Source: Oscillospiraceae bacterium
Lineage (GTDB): Bacteria > Bacillota_A > Clostridia > Oscillospirales > Oscillospiraceae
NCBI GenBank assembly: GCA_017398105.1
Contig: JAFQHF010000159.1
Span: forward strand, 1-37,535
Direction of reading: 5' to 3'
Length of the DNA stretch: 37,535 bases
Shown here: piece after piece, positions 16,237-24,312 of the stretch
Layout: every line of letters starts with the position of its first letter
How positions within the stretch are numbered: the stretch's first letter is position 1
The notes under the pieces: model-generated
Database searches by the model: none
What the model saw: only the letters and a program-made list of their open reading frames with translations
What the model was told of the DNA's origin: nothing
Made by a program: the position numbers and the translations under genes

Positions 16237-16662
16237 CTATGGATTCAAATGAAGTTGAAAGGTTTCGTAAATGCTTTGTGTTTCGGTATCGCTCTTTCTG
16301 CTGAATACAAAGATCCGTCCGTCAGTCAGGTGGACCGCAATGGCATTGGACGCGCATAAATCCGCACAGACTGCGTATTCTCCCCAGACATCATTGGACC
16401 AGGTGCCGTAACGGATGGACATGTCATCCCTGCCCTCTATGATCTCACCGGGATCAGGCATTGGGGTCAGCTCGATGGAGTCTACCATGTCATAAGGGAT
16501 ATTCATGGAGTATCGTTTCGCAATGATATCCACTGCAGCTTCTCCAAATTCCACCTTGACCTTGTTTTCTGCTTCGACCACACTGGTACCGATCACAAGT
16601 GCGAACAGAACAATGCCAAATACCAGATATCGTTTGGAGACCAGTTGCCAGAATTTTTTCAT
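16237..16662 (-). CDS. Small membrane-anchored PH-domain-like protein
   Basis: This 141-residue protein has one N-terminal transmembrane helix (about residues 12-30: YLVFGIVLFALVIGTSVV). The extramembrane domain is beta-rich: VDIIAKRYSMNIPYDMVDSI, a loop, IRYGTWSNDVWGEY, then AIAVHLTDGRIFVFSRKSD. It resembles bacterial PH (bPH/YdbT-like) domains, in which a GRIFVFS-type strand precedes a final helix. The start is chosen for AGGTGA seven bases upstream. It lies 13 bp before the GH2-A gene and 100 bp after the transporter gene, inside the glycoside operon. Its role there is unknown; a membrane sensor or assembly factor for the transporter is possible. Confidence 0.65.
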   Translation of the reverse strand: MKKFWQLVSKRYLVFGIVLFALVIGTSVVEAENKVKVEFGEAAVDIIAKRYSMNIPYDMVDSIELTPMPDPGEIIEGRDDMSIRYGTWSNDVWGEYAVCADLCASNAIAVHLTDGRIFVFSRKSDTETQSIYETFQLHLNP

Positions 16663-16762
16663 AGAAATCACCTGTTTTTGAAAAGCGACAATGGAGTGAC
16701 GCAGCATTTCCTGCGTCACCCCACTGTATTTGGAGAAAGATCACTCAATGGATCGTGGATCG

Positions 16763-18169
16763 TTATGCCTTGCGGGCATTCAGTTCTTCGTGCATCTGAG
16801 CCAGGTTCTTCTTGTTCAGGTTGTAGATCAGACCCAGGCCGACGAACATGCACAGGGCAGCGAAGAAGTACATGCAGGCAACCAGATAACGGATGTTTGT
16901 GGCAACAGCCATGGTCTCACCAGCAGCATTGCCGGTGTAGCCTACCATGGTCATCAGAACCATGCCCAGAGAGGGGCCGACACCCTGTGCCAGCTTCCGG
17001 AAGAAGCTGTGCAGGGAGTAGACGGTGCCTTCCTCGCGGGCGCCGTTTTTCCACTCGTTGTAGTCGATGGCATCGCCCATCAGTGCCCAGGACACGGTGG
17101 AGTAGATGCCCATGCCCATGGAGTAGATAAACTGCACGGCGATATAGATCATAACACCGGTTCCGTTGGCGGGCAGAGGAATCACGATCAGAGCTGCGGT
17201 TGCGATCACACAGATGATGGAGCCAAAGGTGGACAGTTCCTTCTTGCCGAACTTACTGACCAGCTTACGGGCCAGAGGAGTAAAGGCAACAATGGGAATC
17301 ATGGAGAACAAAGACACGATGCCCTGCAGGGAAACATCCTTGAAGTAGGACTGGAACATGACGGTAACAGCGGTGGCAGCACCCTGCTGACCGATGAACA
17401 TACCCATGGCAGCGACAGTAGCGCCAACTGCGGGACGGTTCTTCAGGAAGTTGCCGATTGCCTTGAAGATGTTGAACTTTTCACCCTCTTCGCTGACAGC
17501 AACAGAAGTTTCCACACGGATGACAGTGTTGCGGATCATGAACTGGAATGCGATGAAGCCTGCAACGCCCATGATCAGAGCGGTGAAGAAGACGCGCTCG
17601 CCCTGCAGAACATTATCCTTATACATCAGGAAGGGCAGCAGAACCATGGGCAGCATGTTGCCCACCAGACCGCCGACGCTTCTCCATGCAGACAGGGAAG
17701 CACGGTCACCTGCATCCTCAGAAATCAGGGACATCAGAGAACCGTAGGGAACATTTGCAATGGTGTAGAATGCATCCCACAGAATATAGCCACCTACGAA
17801 CAGAATGTTCTTGACCATGGTAGGTGCACCAGGGAAGGGCAGGAAGCAGCAGGAACCGGCAACCAGCAGGCCGATAGAACCCAGCCAGACATAAGCCAGG
17901 AACTTGCCGCGCTTGTAAGTGGTGCGCTTATCGTTGTCGATGATGGCACCGATCAGGGGATCGTTGACAGCATCCCAGATCTGACACAGCAGCAGCAGAC
18001 CTGCATAGACCAGAGAGTCCATCTGCATGAACTGGGTCCAGAAGATTGCCATGGTGCCCTTCAGTGCGAAGGACATGTTGCAGCCAAAGTCACCGGCAGC
18101 GTAGGCAAGATTATCGATCATGCCGAACTTGCGGTAACCCTTGGCATCCAGTTGTTTGGTTTTTGCCAT
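16763..18169 (-). CDS. GPH-family glycoside/pentoside/hexuronide:cation symporter
   Basis: This 468-residue MFS-related transporter has about 12 transmembrane helices. IWDAVNDPLIGAIID (64-78) contains the two acidic residues four apart (Asp66, Asp70) that line the cation site in MelB-type proteins. TTYKRGKF (about 83-90) matches the loop 2-3 signature, and NVPYGSLMSLIS plus DRASLSAWRSVGG are also typical. Homologs import melibiose, glucuronides (GusB) or xylosides. AAGGAGG nine bases upstream fixes the start. Lying 62 bp after GH2-B and followed by GH2-A, it most likely imports the conjugate that both hydrolases cleave. The chemical identity of the substrate is not visible. Confidence 0.9.
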   Translation of the reverse strand: MAKTKQLDAKGYRKFGMIDNLAYAAGDFGCNMSFALKGTMAIFWTQFMQMDSLVYAGLLLLCQIWDAVNDPLIGAIIDNDKRTTYKRGKFLAYVWLGSIGLLVAGSCCFLPFPGAPTMVKNILFVGGYILWDAFYTIANVPYGSLMSLISEDAGDRASLSAWRSVGGLVGNMLPMVLLPFLMYKDNVLQGERVFFTALIMGVAGFIAFQFMIRNTVIRVETSVAVSEEGEKFNIFKAIGNFLKNRPAVGATVAAMGMFIGQQGAATAVTVMFQSYFKDVSLQGIVSLFSMIPIVAFTPLARKLVSKFGKKELSTFGSIICVIATAALIVIPLPANGTGVMIYIAVQFIYSMGMGIYSTVSWALMGDAIDYNEWKNGAREEGTVYSLHSFFRKLAQGVGPSLGMVLMTMVGYTGNAAGETMAVATNIRYLVACMYFFAALCMFVGLGLIYNLNKKNLAQMHEELNARKA

Positions 18170-18231
18170 TTTGTTTTTCCTCCTTATTTTACAGTGATTC
18201 TCACTGTCTTTGACTGTATTGCACAAAGCGG

Positions 18232-20430
18232 TCAGGAAATTTTGACCTGGTTCAGCTGCTTGTTGACCTCCATAATTTCTTCCTTGGAAATCAGCTTGCC
18301 AAACTGTTTCAGGGTAGCTTCAATGGTCATACGCATTTGCGCATCGATCATGTACTGAGGCAGCTTGATGCCCTTGGCCACATCGCCGGTCATAGACATG
18401 GCACGCTCCATCATAGGTGCCATAACGGCAGCAGCTTCGGGATTTGCCATAACCTCACCCATGGTGTTGTAGATGGAGAAGTAGCCCACAGGCTGGTTTA
18501 CATCGTCCTTATCGAACCAGTTGACCACCTGCTCGGGATCCTTGTAGTAGGACATGTCCTTTTCGGCAACCTTCCGGATGGTCATGGTATCCTTCAGCTC
18601 ACCGGAAACGGCAGTGAAGGTATGCTCACCGGTCATTTCCACATTCCACATGAAGACCTTATCGCTCTCCAGGGTGCCGATTTCCTTGCCGTCCATGTAC
18701 AATGTGACACTGGACTGGTTGGAGTAGACCTTGATCTCCGTGACCTTCTCATGGCGATTTGCATAGCGGCTGCCGCACAGGTGAACGAAGGGTTCTTTGG
18801 ACAGATATGCCTTGTAGATGTAGAAGGCATCTTTCTTCAGCTTCCGGTCGAAGGTAACCAGACCTTTCTGGTTCTGACCGGGCTTGCCGCCTTCGTTACG
18901 TCCGTCAGCGCCGAAGTCGAACATATTCCAGCAGTGCATTGCCCAGATGTAGGGACGCTCCTGCCACATCTTCAGCATGTGCTCGTGGTAGACAGCCTGA
19001 TAGCTTTCGGTCCAGTCGCCCTTTTCGGGATTGGCAGACTGGTAAGCGGGGTTGGCGTCAGCGCCGTACTCAGACAGGCCGATGGCTGCATCGGGGAACT
19101 GGCGGTGGAAATTATCAAACCATTCATCGTTCTGATCGCAATCACCAACATACCAGCCAAAATACAGGTTGAAGCTACGGATATCGGGCAGCATGACGAA
19201 GGGATCTTCCATCTCCAGCATGAACACATGGGCCATGGTAGTGGGACGGGTCTTGTCCAGCTCATGAACCAGTGCGTTCAGAGCAACGTGGTTGTCCACG
19301 CAGTCGTCGTTCTTGCCGCCGTGGGCAGTGATCTCATTGGAAAGGCCCCAGCAGATAATGCAGGGATGATTGTAGCACTGGGTGATCAGTTCCCGCATTT
19401 GAGAGAAGGTGTTCTCCCGACCCTCGGGCATATGCTCGGTGATGTAGGGGATCTCTGCCCAGCAGATGATACCTGCCTTGTCACAAATGTCGTAGAAATA
19501 CTGATCGTGCTGGTAGTGGGCCAGACGGATGGTGTTAGCACCCAGCTCCAGGATCAGGGCCAGGTCCTCATCATGCTCCTTGGTAGTCAGCGCATTGCCC
19601 AGACCCTGACGGTCCTGGTGACGGGCCACGCCGCACAGAGGATAGGGCTTGCCATTGAGGATGAAGCCCTTCTGGGCGTTCACTTCATATTTCCGGCAGC
19701 CGAACTGGGTGGAAACCACATCGCCGGATTCCAGGGCAGCCTCGGCGGTGTACAGATAAGGATCGTTCTTGCCATCCCACAGGTGAACGTTCTCAATAAC
19801 GAACTCTGCGACGGCATGACCGTCCACGGAAGCAACGGTCTGAGTCTGACCTGCGGCAGTGATGGTGACAGGAACATCGGCGTTCTGCCAGGTATCCACC
19901 GTGACAGTGGCAGTCTTGTAATCGTCGGAGACAATGGGTGTGACCTTGATGGCAGGGGTGCCCAGGTAAGCCAGTTCAAAATGGGTCTTGGGTACGGTCA
20001 CCAGCCACACGTTCCGGTAAAGACCGCCGTAGAAGGTAAAGTCAGCCTTCTGGGGATAAACCGTACGGTTTGCGCCATTGTTCACAGAAACGGCCAGCAG
20101 CGCCTTCTGGCCTGCGTAAGCGGTCACATTGACACGGAAGGTGGAGTAACCACCCTCATGGTGAGCCAGTTTCTCGCCGTTCACATAAACGTCTGCAGTA
20201 TAGGCCGCACCCCGGAACTCCAGCCAGACTTCCTCGTCTGCGCCGCAGACAACCTCCAGTTCCTTGGTGTACCAGCAGGTACCGCGATAATAGTCGTTCT
20301 TGCCGTCCTGACCGTCGATGGCATTCCAGGTATGCGGAAGTGTGACTGCCTCACCGGAAACAGCAGCAGGAACACCGGAATTGTCCTTGGTAAAGTGCCA
20401 GTGTTCATTGAAAAGACGGATGTTGCGCAT
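18232..20430 (-). CDS. GH2 glycoside hydrolase B, paralog of the downstream enzyme
   Basis: This 732-residue GH2 has the same architecture as the other enzyme: sugar-binding domain (1-160), Ig-like domain, TIM barrel, Ig-like domain, helical tail. The acid/base is Glu366 in CWGLSNEI, the nucleophile Glu454 in GLSEYG, and the NxK-type motif is NQKG (520-523). The tail (about 645-732) is rich in Met and Ala (MANPEAAAVMAPMMERAMSM; QYMIDAQMRM) and ends SKEEIMEVNKQLNQVKI, clearly related to the tail of its paralog. No signal peptide is visible. It is the first gene of the operon, with AAGGAGG seven bases before the ATG and a roughly 140-base leader holding a long inverted repeat. The acid/base-to-nucleophile loops differ (TAHGGKNDD vs NANGDHEAD), suggesting different conjugates. 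Confidence 0.9.
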   Translation of the reverse strand: MRNIRLFNEHWHFTKDNSGVPAAVSGEAVTLPHTWNAIDGQDGKNDYYRGTCWYTKELEVVCGADEEVWLEFRGAAYTADVYVNGEKLAHHEGGYSTFRVNVTAYAGQKALLAVSVNNGANRTVYPQKADFTFYGGLYRNVWLVTVPKTHFELAYLGTPAIKVTPIVSDDYKTATVTVDTWQNADVPVTITAAGQTQTVASVDGHAVAEFVIENVHLWDGKNDPYLYTAEAALESGDVVSTQFGCRKYEVNAQKGFILNGKPYPLCGVARHQDRQGLGNALTTKEHDEDLALILELGANTIRLAHYQHDQYFYDICDKAGIICWAEIPYITEHMPEGRENTFSQMRELITQCYNHPCIICWGLSNEITAHGGKNDDCVDNHVALNALVHELDKTRPTTMAHVFMLEMEDPFVMLPDIRSFNLYFGWYVGDCDQNDEWFDNFHRQFPDAAIGLSEYGADANPAYQSANPEKGDWTESYQAVYHEHMLKMWQERPYIWAMHCWNMFDFGADGRNEGGKPGQNQKGLVTFDRKLKKDAFYIYKAYLSKEPFVHLCGSRYANRHEKVTEIKVYSNQSSVTLYMDGKEIGTLESDKVFMWNVEMTGEHTFTAVSGELKDTMTIRKVAEKDMSYYKDPEQVVNWFDKDDVNQPVGYFSIYNTMGEVMANPEAAAVMAPMMERAMSMTGDVAKGIKLPQYMIDAQMRMTIEATLKQFGKLISKEEIMEVNKQLNQVKIS

Positions 20431-20458
20431 GTTTGCTCCTCCTTAACGATAACGGTTT

Positions 20459-20556
20459 GCAAAGATGTCTGTTAGCCGCCCGGCCAATGGCAAAAGGGTT
20501 AAGCATTGTGAACAAGTAAGGAGAAAGTTCTCCGGACGGCTAACAGGCATCTTTGC
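20459..20556. repeat. 25-bp inverted repeat in the GH2 operon leader
   Basis: Arms 20459-20483 (begins GCAAAGATGTCTGTTAGCC) and 20532-20556 (ends GGCATCTTTGC) are reverse complements with two mismatches, separated by 48 bp. Both lie downstream of the predicted operon promoter, so the mRNA leader could fold into a 98-base stem-loop ending about 15 bases before AAGGAGG. They could also be paired operator sites for the AraC regulator. Confidence 0.75.
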
Positions 20557-20577
20557 AGTGTTAACAGAATATTTATC

Positions 20578-20606
20578 ATTATATTCGAGTAATTGCGGCA
20601 AGTTAA
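20578..20606 (-). promoter_or_regulatory. Promoter of the GH2/transporter operon
   Basis: On the minus strand TTAACT (20601-20606) and a perfect TATAAT (20578-20583) have a 17-bp spacer. It is divergent from the AraC-gene promoter 23 bp away. The predicted leader is about 140 bases long. Confidence 0.6.
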
Positions 20607-20626
20607 TTGTTATCTCTCAAAAAATA

Positions 20627-20657
20627 GTTTGCATATCTTGCAAACATTGGCTATAAT
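20627..20657 (+). promoter_or_regulatory. AraC-gene promoter with overlapping palindrome
   Basis: TTGCAT (20629-20634) and TATAAT (20652-20657) have a 17-bp spacer. The palindrome GTTTGC-N7-GCAAAC (20627-20645) covers the -35 box, which suggests autoregulation or repression at this site. Confidence 0.65.
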
Positions 20658-20691
20658 GGGGATAATAGAGAAAAAAGGAACGTTGCTTTTT

Positions 20692-21663
20692 ATGAAAATA
20701 AACCAAATTCACGAACTGGCGGCGGTACTTCTGCGCAGCAATGCCCCGGATAATATTGCTTATGTCAAAAAGAGACTGCAGGAAATGGGCATGACATTGA
20801 CAGATCTGTATCAGAAGCTGGAAATGCTGAGTGGTACTGTAGATGCCTTTCGGGATGAGGGGTTTGCCGATATTTCCTCTCCCGTCCATTCTCATCCCTT
20901 TTGGGAAATCGTGTACTGCCAGAGTAATTGCGGCGCAGAGTATTTGATCGGAACAACATGTTACCAGCTGCAGCGCGGCGACATTATTCTGATTCCGCCC
21001 GGAGTCAGCCATGCCTCTCTGCGCCAGAAGGATGCTGCAGAGCCCTACAGAGGATATGTCTTATGGATCAATGCAGACAGCGTCCATGATTTGCAGGAAT
21101 CTTTTTCCTTCGTATTGAGCTGTCCCCCAAAAGGTGTGCGGCTGCGCACCAGCGGAACTGTATGGGAATGCCTGGGAGGTGTTTTCTCAACGATCGTGGG
21201 TGAGGTGGAACGTCACGAATCCGGATGGGATGCCGTCGTGATTGGAAATACCATTGTTTTGCTGACGCAAATCACACGGGCCATTGCAGATTTAACAATC
21301 TCACCCGAGTCAATTGACAAGCCGGAGCTCCTGGAACAGATCCTTGCCTATATTGAGGGATACCTGTCGGAAAGAATCACACTGGAGGATGTGGCGAATC
21401 GCTTCTGGGTAAGCCAGAGCACCGTTGCCCATCTGTTCGCCAGGAAAATGGGGAGCAGCTTTTACAAATACGTGATGCAACGGCGGCTGACAGAGGCCAA
21501 AAATTTGATCAAGGAAAACATGGGCATTGAAAAAGTGTGTACCCAAGTGGGGTTCAACGACTACTCAGCTTTCTATCGGGCCTTCCGGAAGGAATATGGC
21601 ATGTCTCCACAGCAGTTCCGCAGGATCTATTACAGTGCAAAGGAAGCTCATATGGAACACTGA
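20692..21663 (+). CDS. AraC/XylS-family regulator with cupin sensor domain
   Basis: This 323-residue regulator has an N-terminal cupin-type sensor: HSHPFWEIVYCQ and YQLQRGDIILIPPGVSHAS (about 63-120), the usual sugar-binding AraC pattern. The C-terminal double helix-turn-helix is IEGYLSERITLEDVANRFWV with STVAHLFARKMGSSFYKYV, then CTQVGFNDYSAFYRAFRKEYGMSPQQFRR (about 220-315). The start at 20692 is downstream of the promoter -10 box and has AAGGAA 11 bases upstream; longer in-frame starts overlap the promoter. Divergent from the GH2/transporter operon, it is the likely inducer-dependent activator of that operon. Confidence 0.92.
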   Translation: MKINQIHELAAVLLRSNAPDNIAYVKKRLQEMGMTLTDLYQKLEMLSGTVDAFRDEGFADISSPVHSHPFWEIVYCQSNCGAEYLIGTTCYQLQRGDIILIPPGVSHASLRQKDAAEPYRGYVLWINADSVHDLQESFSFVLSCPPKGVRLRTSGTVWECLGGVFSTIVGEVERHESGWDAVVIGNTIVLLTQITRAIADLTISPESIDKPELLEQILAYIEGYLSERITLEDVANRFWVSQSTVAHLFARKMGSSFYKYVMQRRLTEAKNLIKENMGIEKVCTQVGFNDYSAFYRAFRKEYGMSPQQFRRIYYSAKEAHMEH

Positions 21664-21668
21664 ATTAA

Positions 21669-21721
21669 AACGTAAAAACAGCATGTATTGCAAACCTTGC
21701 AATACATGCTGTTTTTACGTT
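21669..21721. terminator. Long perfect hairpin between convergent genes
   Basis: A 25-bp perfect stem with a 3-base loop (arms beginning AACGTAAAAACAGCATG and ending TGCTGTTTTTACGTT) lies between the convergent AraC and CruF-like genes. T-rich 3' arms serve both directions. It is longer than a usual intrinsic terminator. Confidence 0.75.
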
Positions 21722-21751
21722 CTATATTAGTTCTGTTTTCGTCGAATCCTT

Positions 21752-22678
21752 TCAGGAAACGGCTTTCCTGGATTTGCGGTAGATCACAAACAGATATGCC
21801 ATATGGAGCACGGTGAAGACTACAACGGGAATGTAGCTCTGCTTGATTCCCAGACCGAAACCAACGACGATGTCGTACAGGTGCAGGATCGCAGGCACCG
21901 CAAAAATCACAATACCATCTTTCTGGATATTCACCGGGGACATCTTCTTCCAGTATTTTACGATCAGTGCTGCACCGAATGCGAAGTTGGCGATCATTGC
22001 GATCAGTTCGTACCAGAACAGGTATGTTGCATTGTCGGAATAGATGGGCTTGACCAGCAGCAGAGCTGTGGGGATCAGGGGGATCAGCAGGAACACCGCA
22101 GCCAGGAAGGGATAGGCGGTTCCAAGCCATTCCTTCTTTTTCTTTGCATAAAGGTGCTGACCCCAGGCGATCAATCCTGCATAGAGGCCGGTCATGTAGA
22201 ACCAACTGGAGAAGTTAAAGAAGGGAATGCCGAAGAAAGTGGTCTCATAGTAGATCTTCCAGTTCCAGTGGCCCTGGGCGATGCCATCAAATACATAGGT
22301 GTCGTGGACATAAACTGGGTCGATGGTCATGTCCTGAACCATGGACAGCAGACCCACGAACCAGATGATGCTCCATCTGGGCATGTTCAGATACTCGAAC
22401 AGCACCATAGCAGAATACATGGTGACCGCTTCGATCAGCAGAATGCTCAGGGGAAGCAGGCCAAACATCATAAACCGCTCCTGAGAATACCAATAGTTTC
22501 CGGTGAGAACACCGAAGTGTTCAAAGATACCGGCCGCCAGCACAAAGCAGCACAGCTCAAACAGCTGCTGCTTGGGACGGTTGCTTTTCAGTGCATGAAC
22601 CATACAGATGAGGAACAGAACAACGCTCATCACTTCCATGATGATCCATGTAATGGGATGATTACCGATCATAGTCAT
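21752..22678 (-). CDS. CruF/DUF422-like multi-pass membrane protein
   Basis: This 308-residue integral membrane protein has about 7-8 transmembrane helices. Its central signature is QDMTIDPVYVHD...WNWKIYYETTFFGIPFFNFSSWF, which matches the D-x-x-x-DP ... WxW ... yyGiPxxNFxGW pattern of carotenoid-biosynthesis CruF (DUF422) proteins, isoprenoid hydratases. No carotenoid genes are in the window and gut Clostridia rarely make carotenoids, so a different substrate is likely. The start is chosen from GAAAGG upstream of ATG-ACT-ATG; the second ATG is also possible. It is divergent from the TetR-hydrolase-nitroreductase operon. A role in handling a hydrophobic aglycone is speculative. Confidence 0.6.
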   Translation of the reverse strand: MTMIGNHPITWIIMEVMSVVLFLICMVHALKSNRPKQQLFELCCFVLAAGIFEHFGVLTGNYWYSQERFMMFGLLPLSILLIEAVTMYSAMVLFEYLNMPRWSIIWFVGLLSMVQDMTIDPVYVHDTYVFDGIAQGHWNWKIYYETTFFGIPFFNFSSWFYMTGLYAGLIAWGQHLYAKKKKEWLGTAYPFLAAVFLLIPLIPTALLLVKPIYSDNATYLFWYELIAMIANFAFGAALIVKYWKKMSPVNIQKDGIVIFAVPAILHLYDIVVGFGLGIKQSYIPVVVFTVLHMAYLFVIYRKSRKAVS

Positions 22679-22694
22679 ACCAGCCTTTCTAAGA

Positions 22695-22723
22695 TTGACA
22701 AAGAGAATCCTTCCTGCTATATT
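22695..22723 (+). promoter_or_regulatory. Promoter of the TetR-hydrolase-nitroreductase operon
   Basis: TTGACA (22695-22700) and TATATT (22718-22723) have a 17-bp spacer. Just downstream, TGTAACAG (22743-22750) and CTGTTTGT (22759-22766) form an imperfect palindrome placed where a TetR repressor would block transcription. Confidence 0.7.
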
Positions 22724-22809
22724 TGAAACAGGATGAAACAAGTGTAACAGCGCACCAACTGTTTGTCAACGAATCCGGGCCCGGCCTGTACAAAAGGGAG
22801 GTATTTGTC

Positions 22810-23466
22810 TTGTCAGAATATGCAAATCAAACGGAAATAGAACGGAGAAACGCGCTCAGACTTTCCAATGAAGAATCCAATCGGTTGACCAGAGAATGTA
22901 TTGAGTCAGCGCTGGTTTTGCTGATGAAGGATCACGATTTTCAGTCGATTTCTATCACGGATATTATACGCAGGGCTGGTGTTTCCAGATCCGCATACTA
23001 TCGGAATTACAATTCCAAGGAAGACATCCTGACCAACATCTTCAACCGGGCAGCGGAGGCCATTGTAAATGCGCTGTCCATAGAATTGGTGTCCCAGAAT
23101 ATGGTCAGCAGCTACCGGATTCTGTTTGAAAAGGTACTGGAAATCCAGGATCTCTTTACAATCATCCGAAAGGCGGGGATGGTCCATGAATTTCAGATGG
23201 CGGTAAATGAGAAATACCTGCAGGCAATTGATACAAATTCGCCCGAAGCATATTACCGGGTCCTGTCGTGGATCGGTTCCATCTTCAACATCATATTTGG
23301 CTGGCTGCAGCGTGGGAACCAGGAAACACCTGAGCAGATGGCACATATTTGCAGCCAACTGCTGAGCGAAGAGGAATGGCGCATTGGTGCGGGAATCCAA
23401 TGGAATACAGCCGCGGCTCATTTCGTTGCTTGTGTTGAATGTGGTGAGGAGGAACAGGATGTTTGA
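22810..23466 (+). CDS. TetR/AcrR-family transcriptional regulator
   Basis: This 218-residue regulator has an N-terminal DNA-binding domain: RECIESALVLLMKDHDFQSI, then SITDIIRRAGVSRSAYYRNY (about 48-67), the TetR helix-turn-helix with the usual YYxxxxSKEDI continuation. The C-terminal half is helical and ligand-binding. The best start is TTG at 22810, with AAGGGAGG eight bases upstream; the ATG at 22732 has no ribosome site. The stop overlaps the hydrolase start by 8 bp. It probably represses its own operon through the palindrome near 22743-22766 and perhaps the divergent membrane-protein gene. Confidence 0.88.
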   Translation: MSEYANQTEIERRNALRLSNEESNRLTRECIESALVLLMKDHDFQSISITDIIRRAGVSRSAYYRNYNSKEDILTNIFNRAAEAIVNALSIELVSQNMVSSYRILFEKVLEIQDLFTIIRKAGMVHEFQMAVNEKYLQAIDTNSPEAYYRVLSWIGSIFNIIFGWLQRGNQETPEQMAHICSQLLSEEEWRIGAGIQWNTAAAHFVACVECGEEEQDV

Positions 23467-24289
23467 TTTCTTCAGAAAACCAAAGTTAAAAGAGGGTATA
23501 ACTGCAAGTGTGTTTGAATGCAGGCGGGATGGCCTGACCATACGGGGGACAGAATATCGCCTGGATGGCGAAGATTTGCCCATTGCCATTGTTTGCCATG
23601 GGTTTATGGCGTGGCAGGATACAGTACGGCATTACGCGATTATGCTGGCGGAGATGGGATATGCCGCATATTGCTTCGATTTTAACGGTGGCTCGGTCAT
23701 GAGAAGTAAAAGTGACGGAAAAACCACCGATATGTCTGTTCTGACCGAGGTGAAGGATCTGGAGGCTGTCATCGATCACTTGCGAACCTTGCCCTATGTC
23801 AATAAGGACCGCATCTTCCTCATGGGCTGCAGCCAGGGCGGTTTTGTGTCCGCGCTGGTTGCCGCAAAAAACAAATATCCCGTGGAGAAATTGTGTCTGT
23901 TCTATCCCGCATTGTGCATTCCCGATGATATTCGTGCGGGACATATGATGTCAACGAAGTTTGATCCGAACAATGTGCCGGATACTGTCCGATGCGGTCC
24001 CATGAAGGTTGGTAAGTGTTATGCCACGGACGTAATGGATATGGACGCGTTTGAGGAAATCAAGGCATATACCGGGAAGGTGTGTATTGTACACGGAACA
24101 GCGGACAAGATCGTAGATATTGCCTACGCAAAACGTGCAGAGGAAGTCTACAGAAGCACCGCGCCGGAAACGATGCGCGAGGATATGAGAGTGAATTTCC
24201 ACATTATCGAAGGCGGTGCGCATATGTTTTCCAAGAAGGATGACATCGTTGCCATGGAAGAATTAAGAAATTTTGCGAATCTGGTGTAA
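23459..24289 (+). CDS. Alpha/beta hydrolase (serine esterase/peptidase-like)
   Basis: This 276-residue cytoplasmic hydrolase has the oxyanion segment VCHGFMAWQD (45-54), the nucleophile elbow GCSQGG (123-128, Ser125), an acidic residue in IVHGTADKIVD (Asp216 or Asp220), and His255 in EGGAHMF. This is a full Ser-Asp-His triad. It most resembles BAAT/S9-type and feruloyl-esterase-like hydrolases. GAGGAGGAACAGG precedes the ATG, which overlaps the TetR stop, so the two are coupled. Substrate is unknown; cleavage of an ester on the aglycone would fit the locus. Confidence 0.88.
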   Translation: MFDFFRKPKLKEGITASVFECRRDGLTIRGTEYRLDGEDLPIAIVCHGFMAWQDTVRHYAIMLAEMGYAAYCFDFNGGSVMRSKSDGKTTDMSVLTEVKDLEAVIDHLRTLPYVNKDRIFLMGCSQGGFVSALVAAKNKYPVEKLCLFYPALCIPDDIRAGHMMSTKFDPNNVPDTVRCGPMKVGKCYATDVMDMDAFEEIKAYTGKVCIVHGTADKIVDIAYAKRAEEVYRSTAPETMREDMRVNFHIIEGGAHMFSKKDDIVAMEELRNFANLV

Positions 24290-24312
24290 AAACACAAACG
24301 GAGGTGTATGCT

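Noticed and set aside
14025..16304. 759-codon plus-strand open frame opposite GH2-A
   Set aside because: Antisense to a gene with clear catalytic motifs; the Gly/Val/His-rich translation is typical of a shadow frame. The same applies to 18337-20475 and 16730-18358.
14031..20430. Naming the GH2 genes uidA or lacZ
   Set aside because: The NxK-type motif is shared by glucuronidases and related galactosidases, and the proteins differ in length and tail from both, so substrate cannot be decided.
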